Shown here: positions 36,173-47,566 of the stretch, piece after piece | Layout: each line of letters starts with the position of its first letter | Numbering within the stretch: the stretch's first letter is position 1 | Assembly (NCBI GenBank): GCA_021397835.1 | Contig: JAJFZO010000889.1 | Coordinates: 3,658,001 to 3,722,000 of the forward strand | DNA length: 64,000 nucleotides | Source: Moringa oleifera | Taxonomy: Eukaryota > Streptophyta > Magnoliopsida > Brassicales > Moringaceae | Reading direction: 5' to 3' | Position numbers and translations under genes: made by a program | Notes under the pieces: model-generated | Told to the model about the DNA's origin: nothing | Databases searched by the model: none | Seen by the model: only the letters and a program-made list of their open reading frames with translations

Positions 36173-39100
36173 ATGTCCATGGATATCTCTGGCATAGAAG
36201 CTCGGTATCTTCTTCTTCTTCTTATTCTCTCTCTCTCTCTCTCTCTGTGCTTTCATTGTTTTTGTTGTTGTCTTGGCTGTAAATTTATGGGGTGAAAGGA
36301 GAATGGGCAACAGATTTTTGGAATGGTTGGGTTAAAGTAGTATGAGTACTAATTAAGTACGAATTCTGTCAGTAAAGTAGGCATGGCTGCTAATTGACTT
36401 CATCTCTTAAATTTTCAGCAGCTTCAAGTTTACTTTGGTATTTTGACCTGCTCATTTCTTTCATTTTTACTGGAAAAGAAAAGCTTCAAATTGGATGCAG
36501 TAACTTTGTTTTTGTCAATCATGAATGAGAAAGAGAGTGAGAGACTCTTAATTTATGATGTTATTCTGTCATGGTGTTTTTGTGTTTGCATAATAAGGAA
36601 TACAGTGAATTATTCACGAGCTGGAATGGAGGGGCTTTGTTTTCTTTGATATATGGGAGACACAACTTTTATTAAACTTAGAATTTTTTTTTTTTCAATT
36701 TGGAATTATAAAAGTTGCTATCTGCACATATCGGACAGTAGTTATTTTTCTTGGACTGCAGCCACTTAACAGAGAGAATATTTCCAATGTTAAAATTACT
36801 CTTCCTTCCTTCTGGCCTTGGTCAAGGTTCATAAACTGTTGCACACCCAGTTTCCAATTGGTTCTCATCAGCTGTTTGTCAATTGCTGGGGAAAGAGGGC
36901 TAAAAGTTCTAGTATTAAAGACTTTTTTGGATGTTTCATTGAATCTATCTTTTTTCCTTGCAAGTGTCTGAACAATTCTTTACTTAGTAAACTATTCCTA
37001 ATTATTAACTACTATTTTTGTTCTTTCCCTGGTGGCCACTAGTTATTTTGATTCTTGCAGGAGACATGATGTGCTACCCAATTCTGCAGTATTATCCTGG
37101 TTTTCTAAGGTCACTTTATATTTCTATTCTGCAAATTTCTTCTTTTACATTTCCTATTATATGGTTATATCATTGATTTTGGAACCATGGATGGTACTAC
37201 TGCTCATAATATCCATTGGTAAGGAGAATGTTACTTTTGCTGTCCTGCTTAGGGTAATTTCTCCTCATCTCTTCACTGATACTTTAGATAGTGTTCCTTA
37301 TAACTCCATATGACATTGGGTGTTTGAAGAGTTAGTTGCCGGTGTAAGATAGGCATGACTTGGGGGAGAAATTTATTGATGTTCTTGGTTGTATAAGTAA
37401 ATCGTGTATGGGTGAATATCCATAGTGTGGGCCTGAACAAGAGTAACTACTTAATAAAGTGAAACAATATCAGCTAGTCATATGATAAGAACATTTTTGA
37501 GAGCAGAAGATAAACTTTATTAAAGTTTAAATAAAGAAAAGTTGCTAAAAATGTTATTGGCTTGGAATCACATACTAAGGTTAAAGATGCAATGCATCTT
37601 GACAAAGAATAACTATCATAAAGATCTGTTGTTTCTGGAGGGTGCAATGACCAGAAGTCAATTCCCCAAAGCATTGCACTTAGTGATGTTAAAACAAGTG
37701 GGATCTCATAAGAACTGAATTTCCTTGGTACTAAATATGAATCTGGGACAGCCACGGTATCACGCTGATGAGGTTGATCTCATATAGCAGCAGTGGGTGC
37801 TTGAACAGGATCCAAAACTACTTAACCTTTGTGCTGCTGTCGGACCAATGCAGACCTTCTCTCGGTTGTTAATCTCTAATCTTCATACTGTTAATGAGAA
37901 GTACCAGAAACAAGATTGATAAAAGATTCAGACTTTGTCTACTGTAGATGAAGGGACATTAAATTTCGACAATGGCCTTCCTCAGATAGGATCCTCATAG
38001 GCAATTCTTCTCCCTTTCTTTTTCTTTGTAATGTGAATTCTCTCCTATTAGATGTGACAAACCGCAGCTTCTGTTTCTATCCAGTATGTTCTTAATTTTT
38101 GTTTCTTTTCAGTCTCTCTCCCCCGATTGGGTCATAAAACTTGCAAATTAATTTTCAACTACTGTTTAACTTGCAGTTTAAACTGTTAAAGGTACTGCAT
38201 CAGTAATTTTCTCATAATCTTTTCAGGCAAAGATTCAAAAATCCCCCAAAGAGAAGTGCTGCATTTCAATTTGGTTGGATCAATTGGATGATGCTGATGT
38301 CCATCCTATAATTGATGCGTTAAGGGAAATTGACTCTTCTGATATTGATGCGATTGATATAGCGCTTCATGAGTCTCCTTGTGTCTTGAATGAAGAATAT
38401 GTTCTGTGCTTGATGAACACAGTCAAACTAAAGCTCCGCGTTGTTGATTTGAGGAACATGTTCTTGGGAAAGGGCATTTTGGAGTCTGTATTGATGCTTT
38501 CCATTTTATTATTCTTAAACATTCTTTCTTCAATAATTATGATACATTTCCTGCCATTAGTATAGATTTTCTCATTTTTGTCTTCCCCATCCCACCCCAA
38601 ATCTTGATGAACTTCCTTGTCATTTTTTCTAAGTATCACATGTCTTGTGTGAGCAATCAATGCTGATTTAGAGGGTTGGAATTGTTTACCATTTTAGAAT
38701 GTGTTAACTTTATTTGGTTTCTTTTCAGGGATCTATGCAAAGGTGGCTTGTCTTGCCGGGTCTTGTACTTGTGGTCAACGACTATAAAAAATCTCAATAT
38801 GACTGGGAGATTCATGCGATTACACACCCTAAACTTGGACTTTTGCACTTCACTGACTAGTTTGCAAAAGGATTGTTTCTCTTGCATGCCAAATTTGATG
38901 TGTCTCTCAATGTGTGAGACAAGAGTTGCCAATCTCTGGACAACTAGTGCTGCCCTATCAAGACTTCCTTCCCTGGTGGAACTGCGATTTCAAAATTGCT
39001 TGTGTTGCCGGGACACAGGAGCATGTCCTGCATCATATGGTGGGAAAAAAGAGCTTGTGGGTACTGGTTCAGCTGAGCTGAGTATCTATTCATGCAGTGG

Positions 39101-41951
39101 GACACCTTCAATTGGTCCTGGAGGTGCTAAATTTCAAGCATCTGATGCTGATGCAGTAGCAAGAGATCTGCTTTCACTCAAAGATTCACTTATAATAACA
39201 GATGATACATCTGATGCTACTGAATTTTCAAGCTCCCTTCAAAAATTAGGTCCTCGGGAGCTTCCTAGTTTAAATGAACCTGCCAAATTCACAGACAAGG
39301 TAAGAAGATGCTCACAATATTGATGTGTTGTACAATTAGAAGGACCCAGTTCAAATAGTCATCAATTGGTGATGGAATTTTTGTTATATCTAACAGGATT
39401 CCATTGGTGAAGTATCCATTCAAGAGAAGGATGAGTTGCTTCTAAGTGTACATAAGCAGGACTTGACTGATGTCACTACCACATTGAAGAGGTATATTTC
39501 AAATCATCCTTCACCCATATGCTTTGAGAAACACTACAGGGAGTACCTGATTGCTTCATTGCCTCGTTTGCGAGTTTTAGATAATTTGCCCATCAGAATG
39601 ATGGACCGGGAAATAGCTAAGATTACCTTTTCAAAGCATTATGAGTTTTTACCGTATAAACGAAGGCGCGAGGAAAGTGTTATAACTGTATTGCAGAAGC
39701 GTGAAATGGGCACAAGTGGTATCTACTTTGGGAACTCTACAAAGCCAAGGCAGCCATATTCTATGGGAAAGAGTCAATGTTTCTTCTCCAGATCTCTTAG
39801 TGCTGCCAAATTTGGTTCTTCTGCATGGCCTTACTTACGTCCATTGTCTACCTTCAGCTACATATATGAAGAAGAAAACAAGAGGCTACGTCCAAGGCAA
39901 TTTGAGTATCATCCATCCAAGTCGGAGCTTATGGCCTTTGGTACTCTGGATGGTGAAGTAGTCGTGTTCAACCATGAAAATGGGAATGTTATCAGTTATA
40001 TCCCATCCACAGAAACAATAAAAAGTAGTGTTTTGGGTCTCTGTTGGCTGAAGAAATATCCATCCAAGGTAAGCGAGCATGAAACGACATTCATGCTCAC
40101 TATCCTCTTCTGAGTTTTAGGGTATTAATAATAGCAGTATCATGCTTTGCAAGGCATACATCAGTTATTGTAGATTGTACCTTATATTTGAGATGGTAAT
40201 CAGTGTCATGATCGTGTACGAGTAAATAACAACCGCTTAACAATATTTGGGGCATGTATATCGTGGATGGATTTGAAAAAGAAAAAAAAAAAAAGAGGAA
40301 GCATGCTAATGAGTCTTTTTTTATCCTTGTAAGGACAGTTGTTAATGGCTTTTTATTTTGTGCAACAATCAGCTTGTTGCTGGTTCAGATAATGGCTGCT
40401 TGAGGTTGTTTGACATCAACCATATGCCAGTGAAAGTTCCCAACCTCAGCAACAGGTCTGATGCAGTCACTTTTGATGATTTTGAGCAGTTGACTTCTGT
40501 TCATGTCAATTCAACAGATGATCAGTTTCTTGTTAGTGGTTACTCAAAAAACGTTGCCGTATATGACATCAGTAGTGGAAAACGTCTTCAGTTGTTCACT
40601 AATCTGCACGGTGAAACCATCAATGTTGCTAAGTTTGCTCACCACTCCCCATTTATGTTTGCTACTTCATCATTTGACAACAGTGTCAAAATGTGGGATT
40701 TGAGACAGAAACCTGTGCAGCCTTGCTATACAGCGTCAAGCTCCCGAGGAAATGTGATGGTTTGCTTTTCGCCTAATGATCTTTATCTGCTCGTATCAGC
40801 TATTGATAACGAGGTACTCCCCATATTGATGGTCCAACCTGTATCTGGTGGTGTCATGAAATTAAATTGATAAATTTTGATGAACCTCATAACTATAATG
40901 CTTGAGTGTCCTTACAAGGCTATTAGAAACTTTAACTTTGTAAGCTTTGCATGCTTTGTTTTTCATTACAATATTTGCAACAAATCCAGAAGTGATGAAC
41001 TTGTTGCTTCTTTAATGGCTTCAAGATGGTGGCTAACTGTCAAGTGGTGTCAGGTAAAGCAACTTTTGGCCATAGATGGAAGGCTACACATCAGTTTTGA
41101 TATAGCCTCAACAGGAAGTGCCCATAACTATACCCGTTCTTATTACATTAATGGAGGAGACTACATTATCAGCGGGAGTTGTGACGAGCATGTTGTTCGC
41201 CTCTGTTGCGCTCAAACTGGAAGGCGACTGAGGGATGTTTACTTGGAGGTTTTGCCTTTCCATAGGACATAATGAAGCATTTTTTTTATCTATATCATTA
41301 CTCTGGATGAACCTTCTGTACTTGATGAAGGTTTTAAGAGAGTTGGATGCTTTTTGTTCCATTGCAGGATAAGGAGTCGGGAAATACTTTGTTTGTACAG
41401 TCCCTACGAGGTGATCCCTTCAGGGTAAGATTTCCAGTTACTCCTGTGTGGGACACATTCAAAAGTGTCAGTGAATATAAGAAAGGAAAAGAAAAAGGAG
41501 ACCCAAATCTTGGTTAAAAACTCATTGGTGCTTGTGAGATACTAAGAGGCAGAAATCAGATTCCCATTATATTTCTTGAGGTTCTTCCGTAGGTTTCATG
41601 CTAGTTTGGCAAATAAGCATAAATATTATGTGGAATAGATGAATGAAAGAAGGTTATTAGTGTAACCAAAATGTTCCTCACTGAAATGTATCTTTAATAT
41701 AGCTGTTTATGTTGTTGAAAGCAGCATTTTCACATGAGTGTCATCGCAGCCTCCAGGCAGCCTTGCTCCAAGTGGGAGATCCTTGGGGTAATTTTCATTT
41801 TGTCTTTTGTGTTCGGTGGTTAACTGTGTTATATGCCAATGGCTAAGGTAGGTGGGTGCTTGCACAGGTAAACTTGCTTGCCTCCAGTCACGCTGCCGGG
41901 GAGTACTCTTGGGATCAACATATTCGCTCTTCCTCCAGTCTGGGGGGTTGA
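36173..41951 (+). CDS. LRR-WD40 repeat protein, candidate CUL4-DDB1 substrate receptor
   Basis: Ten exons: 36173-36204, 37061-37109, 38227-38483, 38729-39299, 39397-40068, 40373-40813, 41054-41248, 41368-41424, 41725-41787 and 41868-41951, giving 806 residues with all phases matching. Residues about 40-190 carry leucine-rich repeats (LHTLNLDFCTSLTSLQKDCF, PNLMCLSMCETRVANLW). A cap-like block (YREYLIASLPRLRVLDNLPI) lies near 349-368. WD40 blades run from about 472 to near the end (FEYHPSKSELMAFGTLDGEV, FATSSFDNSVKMWDLRQ). WDLR at 635-638 fits the DWD (WDxR) box that contacts DDB1 in CUL4 ligases, but binding is inference. Exon 1 is tiny and follows a pyrimidine-rich-intron gene start; an alternative ATG lies at 36179. 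The least certain junction is the GTCTGT donor after 38483. I do not know a symbol for this family. Confidence 0.82.
36210..36246. repeat. Pyrimidine-rich (TTC)n/(TC)n tract in LRR-WD40 intron 1
   Basis: TTCTTC units pass into a pure CT run immediately after the first donor site. A second CT run lies at about 42051-42069, downstream of the stop codon. Confidence 0.75.
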
Positions 41952-42533
41952 TATCCCTGTTTCTTATGCACTGTATTCTATGATTACATGTCCTTTTATA
42001 TTTTTGAGTTATATAGCTGTTTCCATATATATGTATATGATTGCATGAGCTCTCTCTCTCTCTCTCTCTGTGCGGAGAACAATGGAACTGTATTTCTTCA
42101 GGAATTTATGGAAATGGAACAGAATGCCCTTGTGCCCAAGTGCCCTTGATGGGTGTCTTATGGACTACAACCTTAACTTCCAAAAATGTAGAAAGCAAAA
42201 TGGATGTAAAGTAGGATATAAAGAAACTGTAATTTCGAGCAAAGAACATGGATGTGTAATAAAATAAGATTGTGTGATAAAATAAGACTTTTACCAGCCA
42301 GGGAACCCCTTCTGTCCTGGCTCCTCCATGAAGTTAACATCTAATTCCAAGTCAGGAATCGGTTTTGAAATCTTAGAATATTTGGACAGATAAACGGATT
42401 CCTTGCTTACTCCGACCAAGCAGGCTGACAAAGCCATTCTATTATCTCTTTTCACCTTTCTTTCTTCTCTACCATTATGTGTATATATATGCAGACATAG
42501 CATTGGATCTTATTGTGTCAAACTCGTTGCAAG
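41952..42533. other. Short tandem-gene spacer
   Basis: Between two plus-strand genes, 582 bases. Contains the LRR-WD40 3'UTR, a CT microsatellite at about 42051-42069 and the promoter and leader of the small downstream gene. No coding potential recognised. Confidence 0.55.
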
Positions 42534-43359
42534 ATGGGATCCTACATGAGTTCCATGGGCATGGGAAAAGGTGATTTTACTTTGGTTTCAGCTCCAACAA
42601 TTTTCTTCTCTTGTATCTTTCTCTTTCATTCTCCTTGAAGTACATCTACTGCGAATTCAACCCAACATGATCAAGCATGTTATCTGTTTTTCTTTGTTGA
42701 TGTTATTAACATTCTTGAGCTGGTGGTGTGCTGTGATAGGTATTCAAACCACACAGATGTTAAATTTATTAATGGGAACACTCTACAAGCAATTCACAGA
42801 GAAACAAATCAACGACTTCGAGGATTTCCACTCTGCTTTTCTCGATATACTCAAGTAAGAAATTCTCTTATAACATTTTGAGGATTTCTTGGCAAACAAT
42901 CTGATTCCTAGCCTCTGTGATGCTCTTGATGCAGCAACTTCAACTCAGCTTTGCCGGGTAAACACTTTGATGCACCACCGCGCAAGGAAGTTGAGGTGAG
43001 TCATTCAGCTTGCATCTTGTTTCTACCTCTATCACCCATTAACTGGAAAAAATGGACCGAACTATGAGCAGGCATGTTTTAAAAAGTGGAAAGAAGCTGA
43101 AGGATCAGAGAAGAAGAATGTGTTCATGGAGTTCATGAAGAAGAATATACAGCTTAGCAAGCTTGATGACAGTACCATGATGGTGGGACTAGTGACACCT
43201 CCGGCAGCTATGGCAGCAAAGAGAGCAGGAGAGAGTTTGCCGCAGCTAAAGTTGATCAAGTTCATCCCTGATGTTCTCTTTGTGCCCTCAGCTACAGTGT
43301 TGGCTCTAGTCTCCGCAAAGCTTTCCAAGAGGATCTTCCTGGGAAATCTAGCGTCTTGA
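42534..43359 (+). CDS. Small conserved plant protein of unknown function (EF-hand-like annotation in some plants)
   Basis: Four exons, 42534-42570, 42740-42854, 42935-42995 and 43072-43359, encode 166 residues. The N-terminus is short and Gly/Met-rich (MGSYMSSMGMGKG) with a Gly at position 2, but no clear acylation consensus was assessed. The middle is helical and charged (LYKQFTEKQINDFEDFHSAF, PPRKEVEACFKKWKEAEG). The C-terminal half has a conserved TPPAAMAAKRAGE stretch followed by two hydrophobic segments (LKLIKFIPDVLFVPSATVLA, LVSAKLSKR) that may be membrane-associated. I recall plant homologues labelled calcium-ion-binding, but I see no complete 12-residue EF-hand loop, so I do not assert calcium binding. 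Its 3' end converges with the minus-strand gene at 44081. Confidence 0.75.
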
Positions 43360-44080
43360 GACAAACCATACACATATGTATACAGATATCTTTTTCTCAT
43401 TTTTTTTTTTCATGAGGATAATGTGATTGAAAACATTGACTGCTATTGAAAAAGTTCTTGTTGGGACCTCAACCTGAAAAATGGCGTGAAAATTAAATGA
43501 TTGATTCTTCTCCCTTAATACCATCAAGCCATGAAAGGCAGAAAATAAGAACCTCCCCCTCTCTCTGCGGCTAGAATAAGAAGAATGTGACGCTAGTTAC
43601 TAGGAAATAAAGTTCATTCAAAATCTTAACGATCGTGGAAGATATTGAAACCTGCGATGCAACTGAACGGAAGGTCAATTGCCAAATGAATTGATGTGTA
43701 CCGGCGAGGAGTATAAATTAATCTTGTTGGGACTAATAGAGTAAATTGCATCTCACAAACCCAAAGACAGCAGAACTATCAAGGTCCTGGACACTAGAAA
43801 ATCTAATTAAACAAATATACTGTAGTTTTAACACTATGCAGCATTAGCCAGAGACTGCTTGTGTTAATCAGAGAGTAACATGTACATACTTATGTTGCGG
43901 CAGGAATATTTTCCATTTTTGAACAAGCAGCAAAAACAATAGAAGTCATGTTCCCATATGTGCAAAAAGGGACAGGGATAAGCAGATATACATGAGAATT
44001 AACAGCATGTACATATCATCATAGCTGCCAGAGCAACCGATATTTTATAGAAAGTTCAGTCTTCAAAATGGCTGACCCAG
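43360..44080. other. Convergent intergenic region
   Basis: Holds the facing 3'UTRs of the small plus-strand gene and the minus-strand basic protein gene. No other feature recognised. Confidence 0.55.
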
Positions 44081-47000
44081 CTAACTTGAGGATCTCCGCT
44101 TCCACCCACTTGTGCCTGATTTTCTTTTCCCTCGCTTTCTCTTCTTATTAGAGGTCTTAGACTTGGAAGTTGGAGGATCGGCAACGGGGCTTTCCTCTAG
44201 TACTTCAGGTTTCTCAGTGAGCTGATTCAAAACTCTTTCAAAATTATGCAATTCTTCCTTAGCTGCCTGATCATGTGCCAGAATTCCCTCCCCGGCCTAC
44301 AGACATTATGTGTCAGGATGATTATCAGTTCCATTGTTAAGGGGAAAAGAAAAAATAGCACCAAAGTTGGAATCTATCATTCCAGATTTAAATCATGTCA
44401 ACAGTTTAACGAATTCTCGCTACTTCCTCTGCCAGTGTTCCAAAAGGAAAATGTGAAGGAGGGAAGGAAAAGATTTCCTTGTTCAATGTTCATAGACAGC
44501 CAGATATTTCTTCTATCAAAAGAACAACTCTTAACAAAACCAAGAAATCTTTGATACCTCCCTCTCAACTCAGTGGCCAAAGCCACAGAAGTTCCCAGGT
44601 CCAAATACTTTCTTGCTCCTCACTGACAGTCAATGAAGCACTCTACGATGCATCTCTCTAATGGGCATGGGCCCCTTACCAGGGTCCCAACACCCCCCTC
44701 CCCCTCTGCCTTTCCAGACTACAGTTTTCATCACATAAGATCACTTATTCCCATATATGAGAGGGACAAGGAAGAGGAAACATAATCATAATTGTCAGCA
44801 GGAGTTTTGAAAGGACCACAAGACTATGCCAGAACAGGAAAACTTACATTGTCTGAAGGACCCCTGACTGAAGGTTGTTCTGTGCTTTGAACGATCATAT
44901 CAGAAAGAGGGGTCACCTCTCCATGACTTGAAACTGCACTTTCAGGCATCAAAAGATCTCCTGTATTACCCTCAGATATATGTTGGGATGAAGTATAAAG
45001 AGATCTAACTGCCATTTTATCTCCATTTTCAGGGGGAGAAGCAGGATTTTGATCAGATCTGGTGAGTGCATCACATGGTGCAAGCCAGCTCAATCTATTA
45101 ACGGAAGAGAACTTCCCAGGATATTCACTTACCACCTTGTCAATTCTGCTCTTTAGTTTACGAGCTTCTGACTGTGCCACTTCAATCTTCCAAAGAATCT
45201 GTTCCAAGTGATTATTGCCATCTCCAAACTCAGTAAATGACCCACCATCATTAAGACAGAACTCATCATTGCCATTGATAGTTTTATGATCTGTTTAATC
45301 CAGCACACGAAGATAAGGCAAATTTGTCAGTATTAACAAAATAAGGTAAGTATCTCCGTATAACCTGAATAATGCAGTTGACTTACAAAACAACAATGCT
45401 CTTGAATTATCAATAAGAAAACACCCAACAATAATAATCATTCTTCAGAAAGTATGGAGTTATAATAATTACAAAGTCACAAATGGCTAAATTCCCCACC
45501 AAACTGAATGAAAAGCGTAAAAAAATGTGTGTATCATCAGAAAAAATAAAGGTAACATCAAAGTAAAGCAAAGCAAGCAGGCTCTGTTATAGAAGCAATG
45601 AAGTGCCAGAGAGACATGTTAAAATGAATTTTATTTACCACAAGTCTTCCACCATATAGAATACATAATAAAAGAAGGAACTTTATTGACCAAAGCCATA
45701 CCGCATAACATCACTCAGAATTGAAAAAGGCTCTGGTTAGTTTCAAATTCACCAATCATGACAAGGTACACAGTTGTTGATCTTACTCCCAGCTAAAATT
45801 TTAGTAGAAGTTATACGCAACTTTTGATCCTCAACTTTTGACATAAACCATATAATCATCAAACTTTGGAGTTGAGGTAAGATTTTTATTTCTTACCTAT
45901 ATTACAATAATCGTTCACCAGAGCACCATCAGGAACAGATTTCCTAAACTCTGGGGGAAAAAAAAAATCAAACAAAAAGGAGTAGAAAACTTAGAACATC
46001 AATAATTCAGCAAATAAAACTGAATTAAAGCAGAAATCATAAACTTCTTACCATAATAAGAGAACAAATTGTGGTGTGACATATATGATGGGATATCAGT
46101 CATCTCTTCAACACGCTTTCTTTTTTTCCTCTTCATAACTTTGCTTCTTTGAGTTAGAGACGAAAATGGTTGTGATTTTGTGTCAAATCCTTCTGATGTG
46201 AACTTTTCATATTCAAGCTGCTTTCTTTGATCATATTCTGCAAGTTCTCTATCATATTTTTGTGCCTGGGATTGAAATTCCCTAATCCGCAGTTCTACCC
46301 ATTTGCATCGCCACACCAGAGGACGTATAAACTTCCTCCAATGATCTGTCAACTTTTTCTTCCTGTGAATACAAAAGTAGGCATAAACTGAATGAAGGCA
46401 ACCTTGCAATTTTTTCACTATTAAAGTAATCCCACTTCAACAAACCAATATGCCAGACACCAAAAAAGGTTTTACAATTAAGAAGTCAAAGCTTCCACAT
46501 TTGCGTATGTTATCCAAAATTAAGAAAAATGGGTAATGCTTTCTATAACAGCTATTTTTACTCACGTAAACCAGTAGATAAGAGAAGTTCCTGATTTTTC
46601 TTCTCAGAGACTTACAAGTACATAGGCTCTTCAAAAATCATTCTCAGGCACAAGTACATAGGCTCTTCAAAAATCATTCTCAGGCACAAGTTTCTGTCAT
46701 AATCAAAAGTTTCAAAGGAGGGTCCTTCCACCATATAAACCAAAAGTTTATGAGGGCAGTTTCATTTCAAAACATTTTCATAAAAAGAAATGTACATATG
46801 GTGAGAAGGATCTCCCAAGAGAGTTTTTTTTTAAATAAAAAAGGTCCTAGAAAAAGACAATGAGGACCAAAAATGATAGGGACGAAAATCTTGGGAAAAA
46901 GAGGTCCCCAAAACACATTCCCAACCCCCCAAAATCAGTAAGGAGAGGAAATATGTTTGCGGCATCATCTAGTACTAGCATGTAGCAAAGGTTACACTGT

Positions 47001-47566
47001 AATTGGCAAAATTCAGATTTAAAACATTATGACTACATTCATGCTTGAGGATTATGCAACTTACCAACTGCACCAGGTGCATAAACATAGACTCCAGGAA
47101 AGAAATGGAAAACCAGGATTCAAATAAAAAAGATGCATTAAAAACAAGGAAAAACACACCTCTGAACAGCTCCACCACATCCATCAAATAATGATGGCAA
47201 TGCATTACCAACATATAACTGTGACTCGACTTCATGATCACTCAAAGTTGAACCATCATCAGCACCAGACACTGTGTCACCAAACGAACTCGAATTTTCA
47301 GTGGCATCCTGGCAGTTGGCTTCAGTTAACCCATGTTGGCTAGAATTTGTACAGTCAAGAATATCAACCTCCATATCCTCTCTTCCATTCGGAACATTCA
47401 CTTGTCCATCATATGAAGCCTCCATGTCAAAGCTGTGGTCCTCATAATTACTTGCACAAAGCATAGTCTTATCTTGTGGATCTTGGGGCAACATTCCGTC
47501 CTCCTTAGTAGCTGAAATATCCATCCCTGTTTTTGACTCCCCTTTTTGCTCCAAGTGAGGGCCCAT
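44081..47566 (-). CDS. Basic, probably nuclear plant protein of unknown function
   Basis: Coding exons in transcript order: 47160-47566, 46052-46362, 45897-45950, 44848-45290 and 44081-44296, giving 476 residues. The conserved core is in exon 2 (WRKFIRPLVWRCKWVELRI, REFQSQAQKYDRELAEYDQR), followed by a basic cluster MKRKKRKRVEE and the motif YMSHHNLFSYY. The C-terminus is strongly basic (SNKKRKRGKRKSGTSGWKRR), consistent with nuclear localisation. A likely non-coding first exon ends at about 48673 (donor GTACCT) and splices to an acceptor near 47635; the joined frame has no ATG before 47566 and a stop lies upstream in exon 1, so 47566 is chosen as the start. Relatives in databases carry the label 'mental retardation GTPase activating protein'; I see no GAP domain supporting it. 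Confidence 0.8.
46615..46686. repeat. Perfect 36-bp tandem duplication in an intron
   Basis: A 36-base unit starting CAAGTACATAGGCTCTTC occurs at 46615-46650 and again, identically, at 46651-46686. It lies in the first coding intron (46363-47159) of the basic-protein gene. Confidence 0.95.
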
